Below, in pieces: positions 1-9,387 of a stretch of 34,130 nucleotides of DNA. The DNA is taken from IMG/VR virus record IMGVR_UViG_3300025769_000426, positions 1 to 34,130 of that record, one strand, 5' to 3'. The stretch's first letter is position 1. The number at the start of each line of letters is the position of its first letter. The notes under the pieces were generated by a model that was given only the letters and a program-made list of their open reading frames with translations, had not been told where the DNA came from and searched no databases. The DNA comes from a virus. The translations under genes were made by a program, and so were the position numbers.

Positions 1-912
1 AATCGTAAATCTATTCATCTGATGACGGGTGTGAGTGGATCTTTAGCGGATGTAAAAACCACACAGGTAACAGATGAAGTGGGGGCAACTGCTCGTAAGT
101 CAATAGTACAGGTAGCCAATCAAATTATGTTCCTATCTGATCAAGGGATTTATGGAGTAGAGTTTATTGATGAGTATAATCTGCGAGGTACAGGCACACC
201 TTTGTCCGAAACTATTCAACCCTACATTGACCGCATAAATCAGGACTTTGCATACCTGTCAGTCGGAGTTTATTTCAATAACCGCTATTGGCTCGCAGTA
301 CCACTTGACTCGGAACCTGGTGCCGGGGATACGAATAAACTAAACACGATTTTAATATACAACTTCATCAATCAGGGATTTGAAAGCATTGATAGCGTGA
401 ACTCTACAGACTTCGCGATCCGCGATTTATTGGTAGCTCGCGAGGGTTCGCAGAATGCTTTGTATCTTACAACTCTCGAAGGTGGAGTACATAAATTGGA
501 TGCGTTGGAAGGCTCGGATAAGGTATCTCAGAAAGCGGGACAAAGACCCGAAGATGATCCTGGTATTGATGTGGTAAGTCAGCTAACCACACGGCAATAT
601 GATGCCGACTCAATGGATCGCAAGAATTTCAGTCGGGCAGAATTTCAGATTAAATCTAGTGAATCGAATCCATCCAATGGTGATATTCGCTTCATCGCAG
701 AAGATCCCGACTCAACGAGCGAACCTATAAACTTAACTACACTGCTCGGCAATGAGCTTGGAACTGCTGAAGATGCATCTGTCAGGCTTCGCGTCAGAAA
801 GCGTGGATTCGGAATCCAAGCAGACTTCCAACCATCTAATGGTAGACCCTATGTTCGGGCTACGAAGGTGGATGCTAGAATTACAGATCGTTCAACAACT
901 TCAGTTCAATAG
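1..912 (+). CDS. Tail nozzle / tail tubular protein B-like, 5' partial
   Basis: The frame is open from the first base (Asn-Arg-Lys-Ser-Ile...), so the gene starts outside the window; the first internal ATG at 22 is unlikely to be the true start. About 303 residues remain. The motif FLSDQGIYGV and the alternating beta-strand pattern resemble the T7 gp12 type of tail-nozzle protein, which forms the distal tube of short tails. That assignment is inference from position and pattern, not from a diagnostic motif. It lies directly upstream of a collar-domain fibre gene and the ejection-protein-like genes, which is the usual order in podoviruses. A phage-specific beta-rich tail protein of another class is the alternative. 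Confidence 0.6.
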   Translation, partial: NRKSIHLMTGVSGSLADVKTTQVTDEVGATARKSIVQVANQIMFLSDQGIYGVEFIDEYNLRGTGTPLSETIQPYIDRINQDFAYLSVGVYFNNRYWLAVPLDSEPGAGDTNKLNTILIYNFINQGFESIDSVNSTDFAIRDLLVAREGSQNALYLTTLEGGVHKLDALEGSDKVSQKAGQRPEDDPGIDVVSQLTTRQYDADSMDRKNFSRAEFQIKSSESNPSNGDIRFIAEDPDSTSEPINLTTLLGNELGTAEDASVRLRVRKRGFGIQADFQPSNGRPYVRATKVDARITDRSTTSVQ

Positions 913-924
913 GAGAGATAAAAA

Positions 925-1767
925 ATGCCAATACTTAAAACAGGACAACAATTTTCATCGGGTGATCAAGTTACATCACAAAAGTTAATGGACATCGCGG
1001 ATCTCGCGACTTTTGAGGAACCTGCTGACGGGTCTACTATCATTGTAAACAATGAGTTCTACAATAATGGACAAAACAATGGTGATGGAAAACTAAAAGT
1101 TCCTGATAACGGAATAACAGGAAATGAACTTTTAAGCAGTGCGAGTATCGATGATAATCGTGCAGTCACTACGGATCATATAAAGGATGGAGCGGTGACA
1201 TCTGACAAATTGGCAACCACTGCCATAAGCTCAATAATGCCGACAGGGACAGTCATGCCATTTGCCGGAGAGAATCTTCCTAATGACGAATGGTTGTTTT
1301 GTGGTGGACAGTCTGTTGCAATTGCGGACTACGAAGCATTATACAATACAATTGGGTTAACTTATGGGGGCACAGGTAGTAATTTCAATTTACCTGATTT
1401 ACGAGGTCGAGTGATTGCGGGTAAGGATGATATGAATGGCCTCACCGCGAGCCGACTGACATCATCATCTGTGGCAAATATAAATGGTGTGGTTTTAGGT
1501 GCAAACAATGGTGACCCAGGTGATACAGGTAGAGGCACAAATGGAACACAAGAACACACCCTTGCAACCTCAGAAATGCCATCTCACACGCATGGCGGTC
1601 TAACTGATATTGATCCCGATGGGGGTGATGGGGGTTCAGCCAATGACCCAGGTCAAGATTATGTATTATCGAACGGGCCGGGCACTGTCAGTGGTTCAAC
1701 AGGAGGCGGTGGCGCTCACAACAATGTTCAGCCCACAATCATTTTAAATTATATAATTAAAACTTAA
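925..1767 (+). CDS. Tail fibre protein with phage tail collar domain
   Basis: This 280-aa protein has a short N-terminal region (about 1-100) rich in Asp/Asn and then a phage tail collar domain (about 105-170). The domain is recognised by GTVMPFAG, DEWLFCGGQ, then NLPDLRGRVIAGKDDM. The Gly/Asp-rich C-terminal part contains HTHGG near residue 221 and ends in VQPTIILNYIIKT, the usual ending of collar-domain fibre tips. It probably sits at the host-contacting end of the tail. AGGAGA lies 9 bases upstream of the ATG, one of the clear Shine-Dalgarno sites in the virion genes. The gene is 12 bases after the nozzle-like gene, so they are probably cotranscribed. Confidence 0.85.
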   Translation: MPILKTGQQFSSGDQVTSQKLMDIADLATFEEPADGSTIIVNNEFYNNGQNNGDGKLKVPDNGITGNELLSSASIDDNRAVTTDHIKDGAVTSDKLATTAISSIMPTGTVMPFAGENLPNDEWLFCGGQSVAIADYEALYNTIGLTYGGTGSNFNLPDLRGRVIAGKDDMNGLTASRLTSSSVANINGVVLGANNGDPGDTGRGTNGTQEHTLATSEMPSHTHGGLTDIDPDGGDGGSANDPGQDYVLSNGPGTVSGSTGGGGAHNNVQPTIILNYIIKT

Positions 1768-1772
1768 TAGCC

Positions 1773-2816
1773 ATGAAGAAGAAAAATATCAAAGATCCAT
1801 TGGCACAGGCCGCTCTGCTTTTAAATGAGAATGCTCCCGAAGGTGAGTCACTCGCTTACATAAATTCGGCAGAAGCTCAAATGCTCAAAGATGCCGGAGG
1901 AGCAGGTGAGCCGGTAAATAGTTCAGGGGTTCCATCCTACTTCTTGCAGAAACTTTTTGGTGGGGGTAAAGCACCACCCAAATTAGAGAAACTAGATGTC
2001 GGTAAATCTGCCCGCGATTATGTATCTGCAATGGCAGACCCCACTCTACAGGGTCAACTCTTACAGACTCGTCAGACATACGATCCTCAGTATCAGGATT
2101 TACAGATGAGTCTTGCCCGAAGAGCCGCTGATCCGATGGCAAGCCTAGCCGAACAGGAGGCTATGAGGGCACAGGAGTTTGGTGGTCGCATGGCCGAGCG
2201 TCAGGCGGGTACTGATATATCTCTGATGAATCGATTCGGTGCTGACATGACACAGGCGGCTAGAGCATCCGATCCGCTTATGCAGGCTCGCGTGGAGCAG
2301 GCTAATCAGTTGGCCGACCAAGCGTTTCAGGAAGCACAGATGCAGGATTTATCTCCTGAGATGAGACGCAGGGCAACTCAATCGGCTCGGGAGTCATTGG
2401 TAGCTCGCGGACGCGACATGGACAATGCGGCGATTGCGGCAGAGGCGATGAGTAGGGAAGACTACCTTCGTGATATCCTTCGCGAGAATCGCCAACAGGC
2501 ACAAAGCCTTGGAGGTTTTGCAAGTAACTTAAATCGTGCCACTTCAGTCGATCCATTAATGATGGCGAGGGGTGGAGGCAATTACACGCAACAGGGATAC
2601 GGAGCAAGGGCGGCTTTGTTCGGCATACCGCAGGAACAGGTGACTCGAATAAATCCTGATGCGGGTGTGAATATTGGTATGCAAGAGTTGGCTAACCGAG
2701 CTAATTACAACGCCGCCACTTATGCGGCTAGAGAACAGGCGGCAGGTGGAATGGCAGGTGGATTGTTAAGTGGGTTAGGTTCAATAGCAGGAGGATTCTT
2801 AGCGGGAAGGAAATAA
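1773..2816 (+). CDS. Internal virion / ejection protein-like (Ala/Gln/Arg-rich, glycine-zipper C-terminus)
   Basis: This 347-aa protein is mostly predicted helix, rich in Ala, Gln, Met and Arg, with a central region full of QA and RA pairs. It ends in a glycine-zipper-like hydrophobic segment (about 325-347, GGLLSGLGSIAGGFLAG then a basic end). Such an ending could insert into a membrane during genome ejection, as proposed for T7 gp14-type proteins. The family is not recognised by sequence; the assignment rests on composition and on being first of three large genes after the tail genes. No clear Shine-Dalgarno site precedes the ATG, which is 6 bases after the preceding stop codon. Confidence 0.5.
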   Translation: MKKKNIKDPLAQAALLLNENAPEGESLAYINSAEAQMLKDAGGAGEPVNSSGVPSYFLQKLFGGGKAPPKLEKLDVGKSARDYVSAMADPTLQGQLLQTRQTYDPQYQDLQMSLARRAADPMASLAEQEAMRAQEFGGRMAERQAGTDISLMNRFGADMTQAARASDPLMQARVEQANQLADQAFQEAQMQDLSPEMRRRATQSARESLVARGRDMDNAAIAAEAMSREDYLRDILRENRQQAQSLGGFASNLNRATSVDPLMMARGGGNYTQQGYGARAALFGIPQEQVTRINPDAGVNIGMQELANRANYNAATYAAREQAAGGMAGGLLSGLGSIAGGFLAGRK

Positions 2817-2818
2817 CT

Positions 2819-4171
2819 ATGGCAATAGGAGATACAGTACAGGCGGGGTTGATGAGGATAGATCCCTCGGCAATATTGGAAGCAGGTAGAGTACAAGGTC
2901 AGCTTGGTCAGCAAATAGGGCAGACTTTAGGTGGTTTGGCTACTACTTACTTTGATACTAAGAAGCGTAACAAAGAGTCTGAGGGGCAGATCAAAGGTGT
3001 ATCAATGGCTCTTAAAACACTTGCAAAAGCTGATGATGACTTTGCTGATCTATATGAAGCACAAGATGCAAGAATAAATGATCCTGAGATTCCATTGACA
3101 CAAAGAAGAACAGAAGCATTAAGTTTTATGCAGAATCTTGGGGTTACACAGAAATTGCGTAGTGCCCAAATTGCTGATCAGGCAACACTTGCAAGCATGG
3201 AAATATCTGAGGAGAACCAAAAACTTAAGAAAGAGCAATCGATATTCGATAGAGTTATTAAGCAGCTAGGTATCTCGAAAGACGTACTTAGTCTAGCGGA
3301 ATCTATTAGACAGAGGGACGATGACATAAAAATGCGAAAAGTATTTCCTCCTGAAATGGAAGCAAGAGGAAAAATTGCTGAAATTGAAAAGAAAGAAATA
3401 GAAGCATCTCAAGAAGTACAACCTGTGACTGAAGTGGGTGGTCAAGCTGTGCCCAATTTATTTAGAAGAGGCACTACATTACTTCGGAAAGATCCAACGA
3501 CAGGTCAATTTTCTATTCTTGGTACAGGAATAGAGAATGTGGTGGATGTTGATCAAACACCAATCGCTACACCTACTATTAAAATGGTTGATCCTGAAAG
3601 AGGTTTCAGAGGAACAATACCTCGCCAAATTGAAGACGCTATACAAAGTGCCGCAAGATATGTGGGCATTGGAACACTCCCTGATACTATCTTGGAAGGT
3701 GGTGAGGAAAAATTAACTGCATCACAGAGAATAACTACTATTGGTAGAACATTAGAACCACTTTTGATGGAGACGTTTGGTGGAAAGATGACGGATTATC
3801 AGATTAAACGAATCGAACGAAGTATACCTTTATCATCCGATGATCCTGAAGAAGGCATGGCAAAGATGGCAGAAACTGTAGGTTTATTAAGGGATCAGTT
3901 GAATAGAGCAAATGATGCTATAGGAACTCTCAATCCCAAAACAGAAGCTTTTGCAGAAGCTATGAGTACCAAGAAAGGAATCGAGGCTAATCTACCAATC
4001 ATAGAAGAAATAGTTAATCGATACTATGGTGACATTCCTTCAGATGGTAGCATGGGTTCTTTATCTGATGTAGATGCTCTTTTACAAAGTGAAGAATTGC
4101 TTCAAAGTTTGCCAAGAGATACAAATAAAACAAATTCGAATATTAGCCCACTCGATATACTTGCCCGATAA
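2819..4171 (+). CDS. Putative internal virion protein (450 aa, helical)
   Basis: I do not recognise a named family. The protein begins MAIGDTVQAG and has a hydrophobic Gly-rich stretch near residues 25-45. A charged, coiled-coil-like region follows (about 120-205, many Glu/Lys/Gln), and the C-terminal half is mixed and rich in Glu and Thr. AAGGAAA inside the end of the previous gene can serve as ribosome binding site; only 2 bases separate the genes. Position between two other large helical proteins suggests a component of the internal core or ejection apparatus, comparable in position to T7 gp15. This is inference from gene order. Confidence 0.45.
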   Translation: MAIGDTVQAGLMRIDPSAILEAGRVQGQLGQQIGQTLGGLATTYFDTKKRNKESEGQIKGVSMALKTLAKADDDFADLYEAQDARINDPEIPLTQRRTEALSFMQNLGVTQKLRSAQIADQATLASMEISEENQKLKKEQSIFDRVIKQLGISKDVLSLAESIRQRDDDIKMRKVFPPEMEARGKIAEIEKKEIEASQEVQPVTEVGGQAVPNLFRRGTTLLRKDPTTGQFSILGTGIENVVDVDQTPIATPTIKMVDPERGFRGTIPRQIEDAIQSAARYVGIGTLPDTILEGGEEKLTASQRITTIGRTLEPLLMETFGGKMTDYQIKRIERSIPLSSDDPEEGMAKMAETVGLLRDQLNRANDAIGTLNPKTEAFAEAMSTKKGIEANLPIIEEIVNRYYGDIPSDGSMGSLSDVDALLQSEELLQSLPRDTNKTNSNISPLDILAR

Positions 4172-4173
4172 TT

Positions 4174-7100
4174 ATGGATGAGCAACAAAATACTAAACTA
4201 CCATTTGATCCTTCTCGATTAAGCAATAAAGATCTTGATAATCAACATAGTAAATTTCAAAATTATTTAGGAGAAAATATTGGATTACAAGGAGAAGTAG
4301 GCTATGCAGAGGCAAAAAGTCACTATGAGTCTTTAAATGCTGAAAGAGCAAAAAGGATGTCGATTGCTCTACAGGAGCAGACACAAAAAGATCCTAGCTT
4401 GGCTCAACAAATTGATACTATAGGTCGTGGTTTCCAAGAAAAAGGTGTAGATATTATGGGCGCTTTGCCTGATATATCACAAGCTATAGCAAATAGATTA
4501 GGTATGTCCGAGGGTGAAAGTCCTTTTGGTTCAAAAAACCTAAGCAGAAGCCTGCAGGGTCTAGGAGGTGGATATTATAGTTCCGAGCGTTTACCAACAG
4601 CAGATGATTCTAAGCCAAGAATCTTAAACCCTATAACGCAAGCAATATTAGGCGTACAGAGTACATCTGAACCTGCCACACTTGGAGATATGCCATCAAG
4701 GTTACGGCCATATGCCGTAGGTGGAGAGGAGTTGGCTATAGGTATGAGTTTCTTTGCTCCACAAGCGATATCTGCTAGGTTTGCCAAACTTGCACCCACT
4801 CCTGTTGCAATGAGTCAGGGAAGAGGTTTTGCAGTTAAGCAAGCAGTTAATGATCAAGTTCAAGCTTTTGCTAAAAATCCATTAGCATATGCAGGTGTGG
4901 AAACAGGTGTAGCCACACTACAAGCTTTAGGTGGTGGGGTAGCGGAAAAAATAGCACCCGGTAATGAAAATGCAAGGATGATTGGAACATTAGCACCTGT
5001 TCCGCTTGTAGCATCAGGTGGAGTTGCTTTAACTTCTTTCTTAAATTCCATAACAAGAGAAGCTGTACCAAGGACAGCAAAACAAGCTACTAAAGTAGCA
5101 CGTATGTTACTGCAAGGAGATAAGGCAATAGAAGCTGAACTCAGTAAGGAATTAAGTAAATACTTTGCAAAGGTGGATATGAATCCATCAGAAGCTATAA
5201 AAGTTTTAAGTGAAGCAATAAGTAAACAGGGTTTAGTTGAGGGTAAACTACCGGGTACATCTGTAGGCTTATTAACAGGAAACAAGGAGTTACTTGCAAT
5301 TGAATCTGCAATAATAAACAACATTCCTGATGTAAGTGAAGAGGCGGCAAAGGAGGCAAAAAATGCAGTAGTCACACTAAATAATGCTTTTGATAATGTT
5401 TTAAAAATTGAAGGTGCAAATCCTGAAATAGTAAGGGAAATTGCAGATGCTAGAGTGGCTCAAATAAATGCACTTTTTAGCACTAAGATTAGTAATGAGA
5501 TTACTAAAATAAAAAACCTACAAAAACAAGCAAGATTAGTTAAATCGCCAAATGCACCACTTGCAAAACAAAGTAGTGCTGTACAAATCAGAAAGATTAT
5601 AGATAAAAATCTCAAACAACTTGATGATTATGAAACTTCACAATGGAATAAGCTTGATAGAACCCTAAATGCACAAACTAATGAAACTCAATTGGCAATA
5701 TCTAGCCTTATTGACGAAGGGTCTACACCTTTTGTTCCTGAGTCCTTAAGTAAACTTAGGGCAGTAAGAGATATCGGTGAATCCATTGATCCCGTAAAAG
5801 CTAGAGGTGTAAGTTCAGGTGACTTAATCGATGCAAAAAAAGAATTATCGAAAAGAATAAGAGAAGCAAAAAATGCAAACAATCTTCCCCTAGTAAGAGA
5901 GTTAACCATTATGCAAAATGGTGTGTACAATGATTTAAATAAAATCAGTAAAAGATTTGGCGCTCAAATAAGAATAGCAAATGCGGCCACTAGAAATAAA
6001 TATGGTTTTTTGGATATAGATGTTGTATCCGAATTACTTAAAAAAAGTGGTCAAGGTAATTTACCTAAGCCTGATTTGATCTTAGAAAAAAAATTGCTTG
6101 GCGGAGAGCAGTTAGCATACAACACATTTAACGATTTATTAGTAGCAACTAGAGGGCAAATATTGTCTAAAGAAAATGCCAACCCACTAGGTAAGTTTTA
6201 TTTAGCCGCAGTTGATAAAGCTATTGACCCAAATGGATTGGTTGATGCTGATAAATTAAGTACATTTATGATTAAAAACCAAGAAGGTTTAAAAGCCCTT
6301 GGTATGTATGATGCTTTGAGTGAACCCCGTAATCAGGCTTTATTCGTGAAAAAAATGCAAGAATATCATAAGCAAATGAATGAAGCGCCAACACAAAAAA
6401 TTTTACAAAACATTTTAGATACAAAACCAAGTCCTAGAAATTTAAGTGGCGTTAAGGAGTTTATAGATAAAACTTTATTTAGTAGCACTAATAGAAAAAA
6501 AGAATTATTTAAGCTAACAGATTTAATCAAAAGAAAGCAATTCCATAAGCAAGACCCAATTCAAGCTCTTGAAGGTGTACAATATTCTGTACTGCAAAAT
6601 TTGATTAATAAATCTTTTCTTAAAAGAAAGTATACGCCTTATGGAGAAGAGGTAGCAGATTTAAATCTTATAAGTGGTAAAAATATTAAAGATTTGCTTG
6701 AGCAAAAACAAGGCAAGACAACACTCGAACAAGATTTATTATCTGCTAAAATATTCACTAAGGAACAGATTAATTCTATAAAGCTAATGGCAGATAAAGC
6801 TATTGAGCTAGAAAAAAATCTCTTAATTAGAGAAGGCATTGCCCCTAGTGAAGCTGTAGACCTTTTACCCAAAGGTGATGCACTTGCTGATATTATGGGG
6901 AGACTTGGAGGTGTATTTGTCGCACAGGCAAGCCCTATAGTTAGTGGGATTGGACATGAGTTAGTTATTTCATCAATTTTCTCTAAGGCCGGTAAAGACC
7001 TAATGTCTAGATTACCAAAAGATAAACTTAGAAAGGTACTTATTGAAGCTACGAGAGATCCTGTCTTAATGAAAAGACTTCTTGAGGATGTAAAAACGCC

Positions 7101-7458
7101 TAAAGCTGTAAGAAGTAGAGATCAGTATTTCTTAAATGCTATGGTATCTAAGAAAATTCTTTCTGAGCGCGAACGATATGATATTGAAGACTCTGCCTAT
7201 GGTGTTAACAATATAAAAAAGTTACAGGAAGATATTGCATCGTTAGGAAAAAAAGGTCTTTCAGCAAATAGAATTATGGCAGTGTATGAATTAGCCACAA
7301 GAAATAAAAATGAAAATGTTGGGGAGTTTGTGCTAGATCAGGTGCAATCTATTTTAGACATGAGTGACGAGGAAAGGACTAAGATTAGGATGCGTATACC
7401 TAAAAGACCTATTAGGAAACGAATCACTCGACCCAACCTAGAACCAACTAACCCTTGA
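4174..7458 (+). CDS. Very large putative internal virion (ejection) protein, 1094 aa
   Basis: At 1094 aa this is the largest gene in the window. It is Lys/Asn/Leu-rich and largely helical, with long amphipathic stretches (about 320-660 and 790-900). Small-residue-rich hydrophobic segments lie at about 185-300 and 905-940, and the tail is very basic (KRPIRKRITRP near the end). Size, location after two other helical proteins and lack of enzymatic motifs match T7 gp16-like ejection proteins. I see no lysozyme or lytic transglycosylase signature, so if it is a gp16 analogue it lacks the usual peptidoglycan-cutting domain. The start follows the previous stop by 2 bases with no Shine-Dalgarno site (cccgataattATG). 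A terminator follows 65 bases downstream. Confidence 0.5.
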   Translation: MDEQQNTKLPFDPSRLSNKDLDNQHSKFQNYLGENIGLQGEVGYAEAKSHYESLNAERAKRMSIALQEQTQKDPSLAQQIDTIGRGFQEKGVDIMGALPDISQAIANRLGMSEGESPFGSKNLSRSLQGLGGGYYSSERLPTADDSKPRILNPITQAILGVQSTSEPATLGDMPSRLRPYAVGGEELAIGMSFFAPQAISARFAKLAPTPVAMSQGRGFAVKQAVNDQVQAFAKNPLAYAGVETGVATLQALGGGVAEKIAPGNENARMIGTLAPVPLVASGGVALTSFLNSITREAVPRTAKQATKVARMLLQGDKAIEAELSKELSKYFAKVDMNPSEAIKVLSEAISKQGLVEGKLPGTSVGLLTGNKELLAIESAIINNIPDVSEEAAKEAKNAVVTLNNAFDNVLKIEGANPEIVREIADARVAQINALFSTKISNEITKIKNLQKQARLVKSPNAPLAKQSSAVQIRKIIDKNLKQLDDYETSQWNKLDRTLNAQTNETQLAISSLIDEGSTPFVPESLSKLRAVRDIGESIDPVKARGVSSGDLIDAKKELSKRIREAKNANNLPLVRELTIMQNGVYNDLNKISKRFGAQIRIANAATRNKYGFLDIDVVSELLKKSGQGNLPKPDLILEKKLLGGEQLAYNTFNDLLVATRGQILSKENANPLGKFYLAAVDKAIDPNGLVDADKLSTFMIKNQEGLKALGMYDALSEPRNQALFVKKMQEYHKQMNEAPTQKILQNILDTKPSPRNLSGVKEFIDKTLFSSTNRKKELFKLTDLIKRKQFHKQDPIQALEGVQYSVLQNLINKSFLKRKYTPYGEEVADLNLISGKNIKDLLEQKQGKTTLEQDLLSAKIFTKEQINSIKLMADKAIELEKNLLIREGIAPSEAVDLLPKGDALADIMGRLGGVFVAQASPIVSGIGHELVISSIFSKAGKDLMSRLPKDKLRKVLIEATRDPVLMKRLLEDVKTPKAVRSRDQYFLNAMVSKKILSERERYDIEDSAYGVNNIKKLQEDIASLGKKGLSANRIMAVYELATRNKNENVGEFVLDQVQSILDMSDEERTKIRMRIPKRPIRKRITRPNLEPTNP

Positions 7459-7482
7459 CACTTTCACCGATATAGGTAGATT
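7455..7482 (+). promoter_or_regulatory. Possible sigma70-like promoter
   Basis: A perfect -35 hexamer TTGACA (7455-7460) overlaps the stop of the 1094-aa gene and is followed after 16 bases by TAGATT (7477-7482, 4 of 6 to TATAAT). A terminator starts about 40 bases further on, so transcription from here would give only a short RNA. It could also be chance. Confidence 0.3.
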
Positions 7483-7522
7483 GTACTTACATTCATTATT
7501 CATAATATTATCCTTATTATGT

Positions 7523-7551
7523 AGCTACCTCTGAGAGGGGGTAGCTTTTTT
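7523..7551 (+). terminator. Rho-independent terminator
   Basis: The stem AGCTACC (7523-7529) pairs with GGTAGCT (7540-7546), with further partial pairing inside, and is followed by a run of T. It ends the rightward tail/ejection gene block. Confidence 0.75.
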
Positions 7552-7556
7552 ATGTG

Positions 7557-7587
7557 TTGACATATTTGTGCAATACCTGTTTATGTT
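7557..7587 (+). promoter_or_regulatory. Promoter of the replication/recombination block
   Basis: A perfect TTGACA (7557-7562) lies right after the terminator, with a weaker -10 region around 7580-7587 (TTTATG/TATGTT). The leader then contains a perfect 12-bp palindrome GCCCAAAAGGGC (7598-7609), a small hairpin 30 bases before the first ATG. No Shine-Dalgarno site precedes that ATG (aataatattATGG). Confidence 0.5.
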
Positions 7588-7638
7588 CAAATCTCTCGCC
7601 CAAAAGGGCATAACTAAAACATAAACAAAAATAATATT

Positions 7639-8151
7639 ATGGGATTCTTAGACAACATTAGTGAAGAGCCTGTTAAAGCAGGTAAGTATGTAAGATTACA
7701 GGATGGTGAAAATCGTCTTCGTTTATTAGGTGGAGGTGATGATGGATTACTCATCTTCGGCAAAGAAGGATGGACAGGTGGAGATGATAGTAAGAAAGTT
7801 CATCGTTGGGATCTTAAAGCAGAAGCACCTAAATTGGATTTCAATGATGATCCAAAAGTATTCATGGCAGTTCCTGTTTGGAATTACCAAGTGGAAGCAA
7901 TTCAGATTTGGAATATTACTCAGGCAACTATACGGACAAAGATTCGTGAGTTGGCAAATGATCCTGAGTGGGGAGATCCTCGTAACTATGATATCAAGGT
8001 AAAGAAGGAAGGTGAGCAGATGCTGACTAAGTATGAGGTTACTCCATGCAAGGAGAAGGAGTTGACTGATGAGATCAAGCAAAAGCTTGCATCAACAACA
8101 ATCGATACAAAAGCATTGTTTGATGGTGGCGATCCATTGCCCGAATCATGA
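7639..8151 (+). CDS. Phage single-stranded DNA-binding protein-like
   Basis: This 170-aa protein begins MGFLDNISEE. An OB-fold-like core holds FMAVPVWNYQVEAIQIWNI (about 75-93) followed by NDPEWGDPRNYDIKVKKEG (about 107-125) and TKYEVTPC. This 'WGDP..YDI..' pattern is typical of phage-encoded ssDNA-binding proteins related in fold to T4 gp32. The C-terminus is acidic, as in most SSBs, where it recruits partner proteins. It is first in a block with an exonuclease, a resolvase-like nuclease and a helicase, so a role in coating ssDNA during replication and recombination fits. The last four bases overlap the next start. Confidence 0.7.
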   Translation: MGFLDNISEEPVKAGKYVRLQDGENRLRLLGGGDDGLLIFGKEGWTGGDDSKKVHRWDLKAEAPKLDFNDDPKVFMAVPVWNYQVEAIQIWNITQATIRTKIRELANDPEWGDPRNYDIKVKKEGEQMLTKYEVTPCKEKELTDEIKQKLASTTIDTKALFDGGDPLPES

Positions 8152-8420
8152 GTGGAAAGTTTACTATTGAGGTACATAGTAGTCCATCTAGGTATGAGTT
8201 TGAGGGATCAGTAGCGGATGCTATTGATGCAATGGATACATTACACAGGTATCTATTGGATGGACATGATCCAAGGATTGCTCATGCAAAGATTGCAAAC
8301 CTCAAGAGACTTGGTAAAAGTAATGTATCTACAAGGGCTTTATCACCTCAGAAGGAGGAGATACAAAGGTCTAGTTTTGATGTAACCCTGAAACAGATCA
8401 AGGACAATGCTACAGGTTGA
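8148..8420 (+). CDS. Hypothetical protein, 90 aa
   Basis: No family recognised. The protein starts MSGKFTIEVH, with an N-terminal beta-like segment, a helical middle and a charged C-terminus. Its ATG overlaps the SSB-like gene stop (ATGAGT), and its end overlaps the exonuclease start by 14 bases. Translational coupling in the SSB-exonuclease operon suggests an accessory role in recombination or replication, which is inference only. Confidence 0.6.
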   Translation: MSGKFTIEVHSSPSRYEFEGSVADAIDAMDTLHRYLLDGHDPRIAHAKIANLKRLGKSNVSTRALSPQKEEIQRSSFDVTLKQIKDNATG

Positions 8421-9387
8421 TATAAGCAATAGCGAGTATCATTCAAGACCTGAATTGGGTAGGAGTACGGCATTTGACTTGCTGAACACTTGCCCAAAGC
8501 TTGTGCGACACAAACAACAAACAACAAAAACTGATGCCCCTCATTTCGTTATTGGTGGAGCGTTTCATACTGCTACACTTGAGCCACATAAGCTCGATGA
8601 AGAGTATGCCGTGAAGCCAAGCGAAATTGATGGTCAATCATCTCGGACAAAACACTATAAAGAAGCGTTTGAGTTGATTGAGAAATCAAATCCACAAAAG
8701 AGATGGTTGAGTCCATCTGATTGGGATAAAGTAATAGAGATGTCCGAAGAGGCTAAGGAGCATCCATTCTTAGAGAGTTATCTATCTGAGCCTGACAAGA
8801 TAATTGAAGGCACAGGATTCTTTGAGCTTATGGGTGCAAGTTGCAAGGTAAGACCTGACTATTACTCCCCATCAGATGGAACAATCATTGATCTTAAATC
8901 CACTACAGATGCGAGTCCAAGAGAGTTTAAGAGAAGCGTACATAAATATGGTTATGCTTTTCAGGCCGCTTGGTATCTACATGGATTAAGATTGTGTGGT
9001 GAGAACCCAAAGAGATTTATATTCTTTGCGGTAGAAAAAACTCCACCATATCTGACAGGTATATATGAGATCTCCAACGATGATGTAGAGAAATATATTC
9101 CTATGATGGAGCAAGCCTGTACTAAATGGGCAAAATGTGTGGAAACAGGAGTATGGGATGGATACCCTGATAGTGTTCAGGTGCTTGACATGAGCAATAA
9201 AATAACTCATGGAAAGATGTCGATTACTAAATTGGCAAAGCACCTTAGACTATCAAGGAACACAATAAGTAAGTACATAAAGGGGTTAGAGAAACAGATA
9301 GTAGGAAGAGAAACCCTGTATGATATAAACGAGGTAACTAAAGCAATAACAGATGGCAAAAAAAATAAACGCAAATCGAAAAGGTAA
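8407..9387 (+). CDS. RecE-like PD-(D/E)XK exonuclease with C-terminal HTH
   Basis: This 326-aa protein has the features of the phage exodeoxyribonuclease VIII-like (DUF3799/YqaJ-related) family, which degrades dsDNA for recombination. Visible motifs are FVIGGAFHTATLEP (47-60, with the conserved His54), CKVRPDYY (146-153, Asp151), IIDLKST (160-166, the D-x-K pair of the active site) and FQAAWYLHG (185-193, conserved Gln). Residues about 270-300 form an additional helix-turn-helix (MSITKLAKHLRLSRNTISKY) and the end is strongly basic. That extra DNA-binding tail is not part of the usual nuclease domain. No separate annealing protein (Beta, Erf or RecT) is recognised next to it; the SSB-like protein may serve that role. 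Confidence 0.8.
   Translation: MLQVDISNSEYHSRPELGRSTAFDLLNTCPKLVRHKQQTTKTDAPHFVIGGAFHTATLEPHKLDEEYAVKPSEIDGQSSRTKHYKEAFELIEKSNPQKRWLSPSDWDKVIEMSEEAKEHPFLESYLSEPDKIIEGTGFFELMGASCKVRPDYYSPSDGTIIDLKSTTDASPREFKRSVHKYGYAFQAAWYLHGLRLCGENPKRFIFFAVEKTPPYLTGIYEISNDDVEKYIPMMEQACTKWAKCVETGVWDGYPDSVQVLDMSNKITHGKMSITKLAKHLRLSRNTISKYIKGLEKQIVGRETLYDINEVTKAITDGKKNKRKSKR

Noticed and set aside
752-988. 78-codon plus frame across the nozzle/collar boundary
   Set aside because: It lies inside two well-supported genes in another frame and has no ribosome site of its own.
4860-5375. 171-codon minus-strand frame opposite the large ejection protein gene
   Set aside because: It is fully antisense to a long clear gene, has no ribosome site and reads as a low-complexity shadow (Ala/Ser/Phe-rich).
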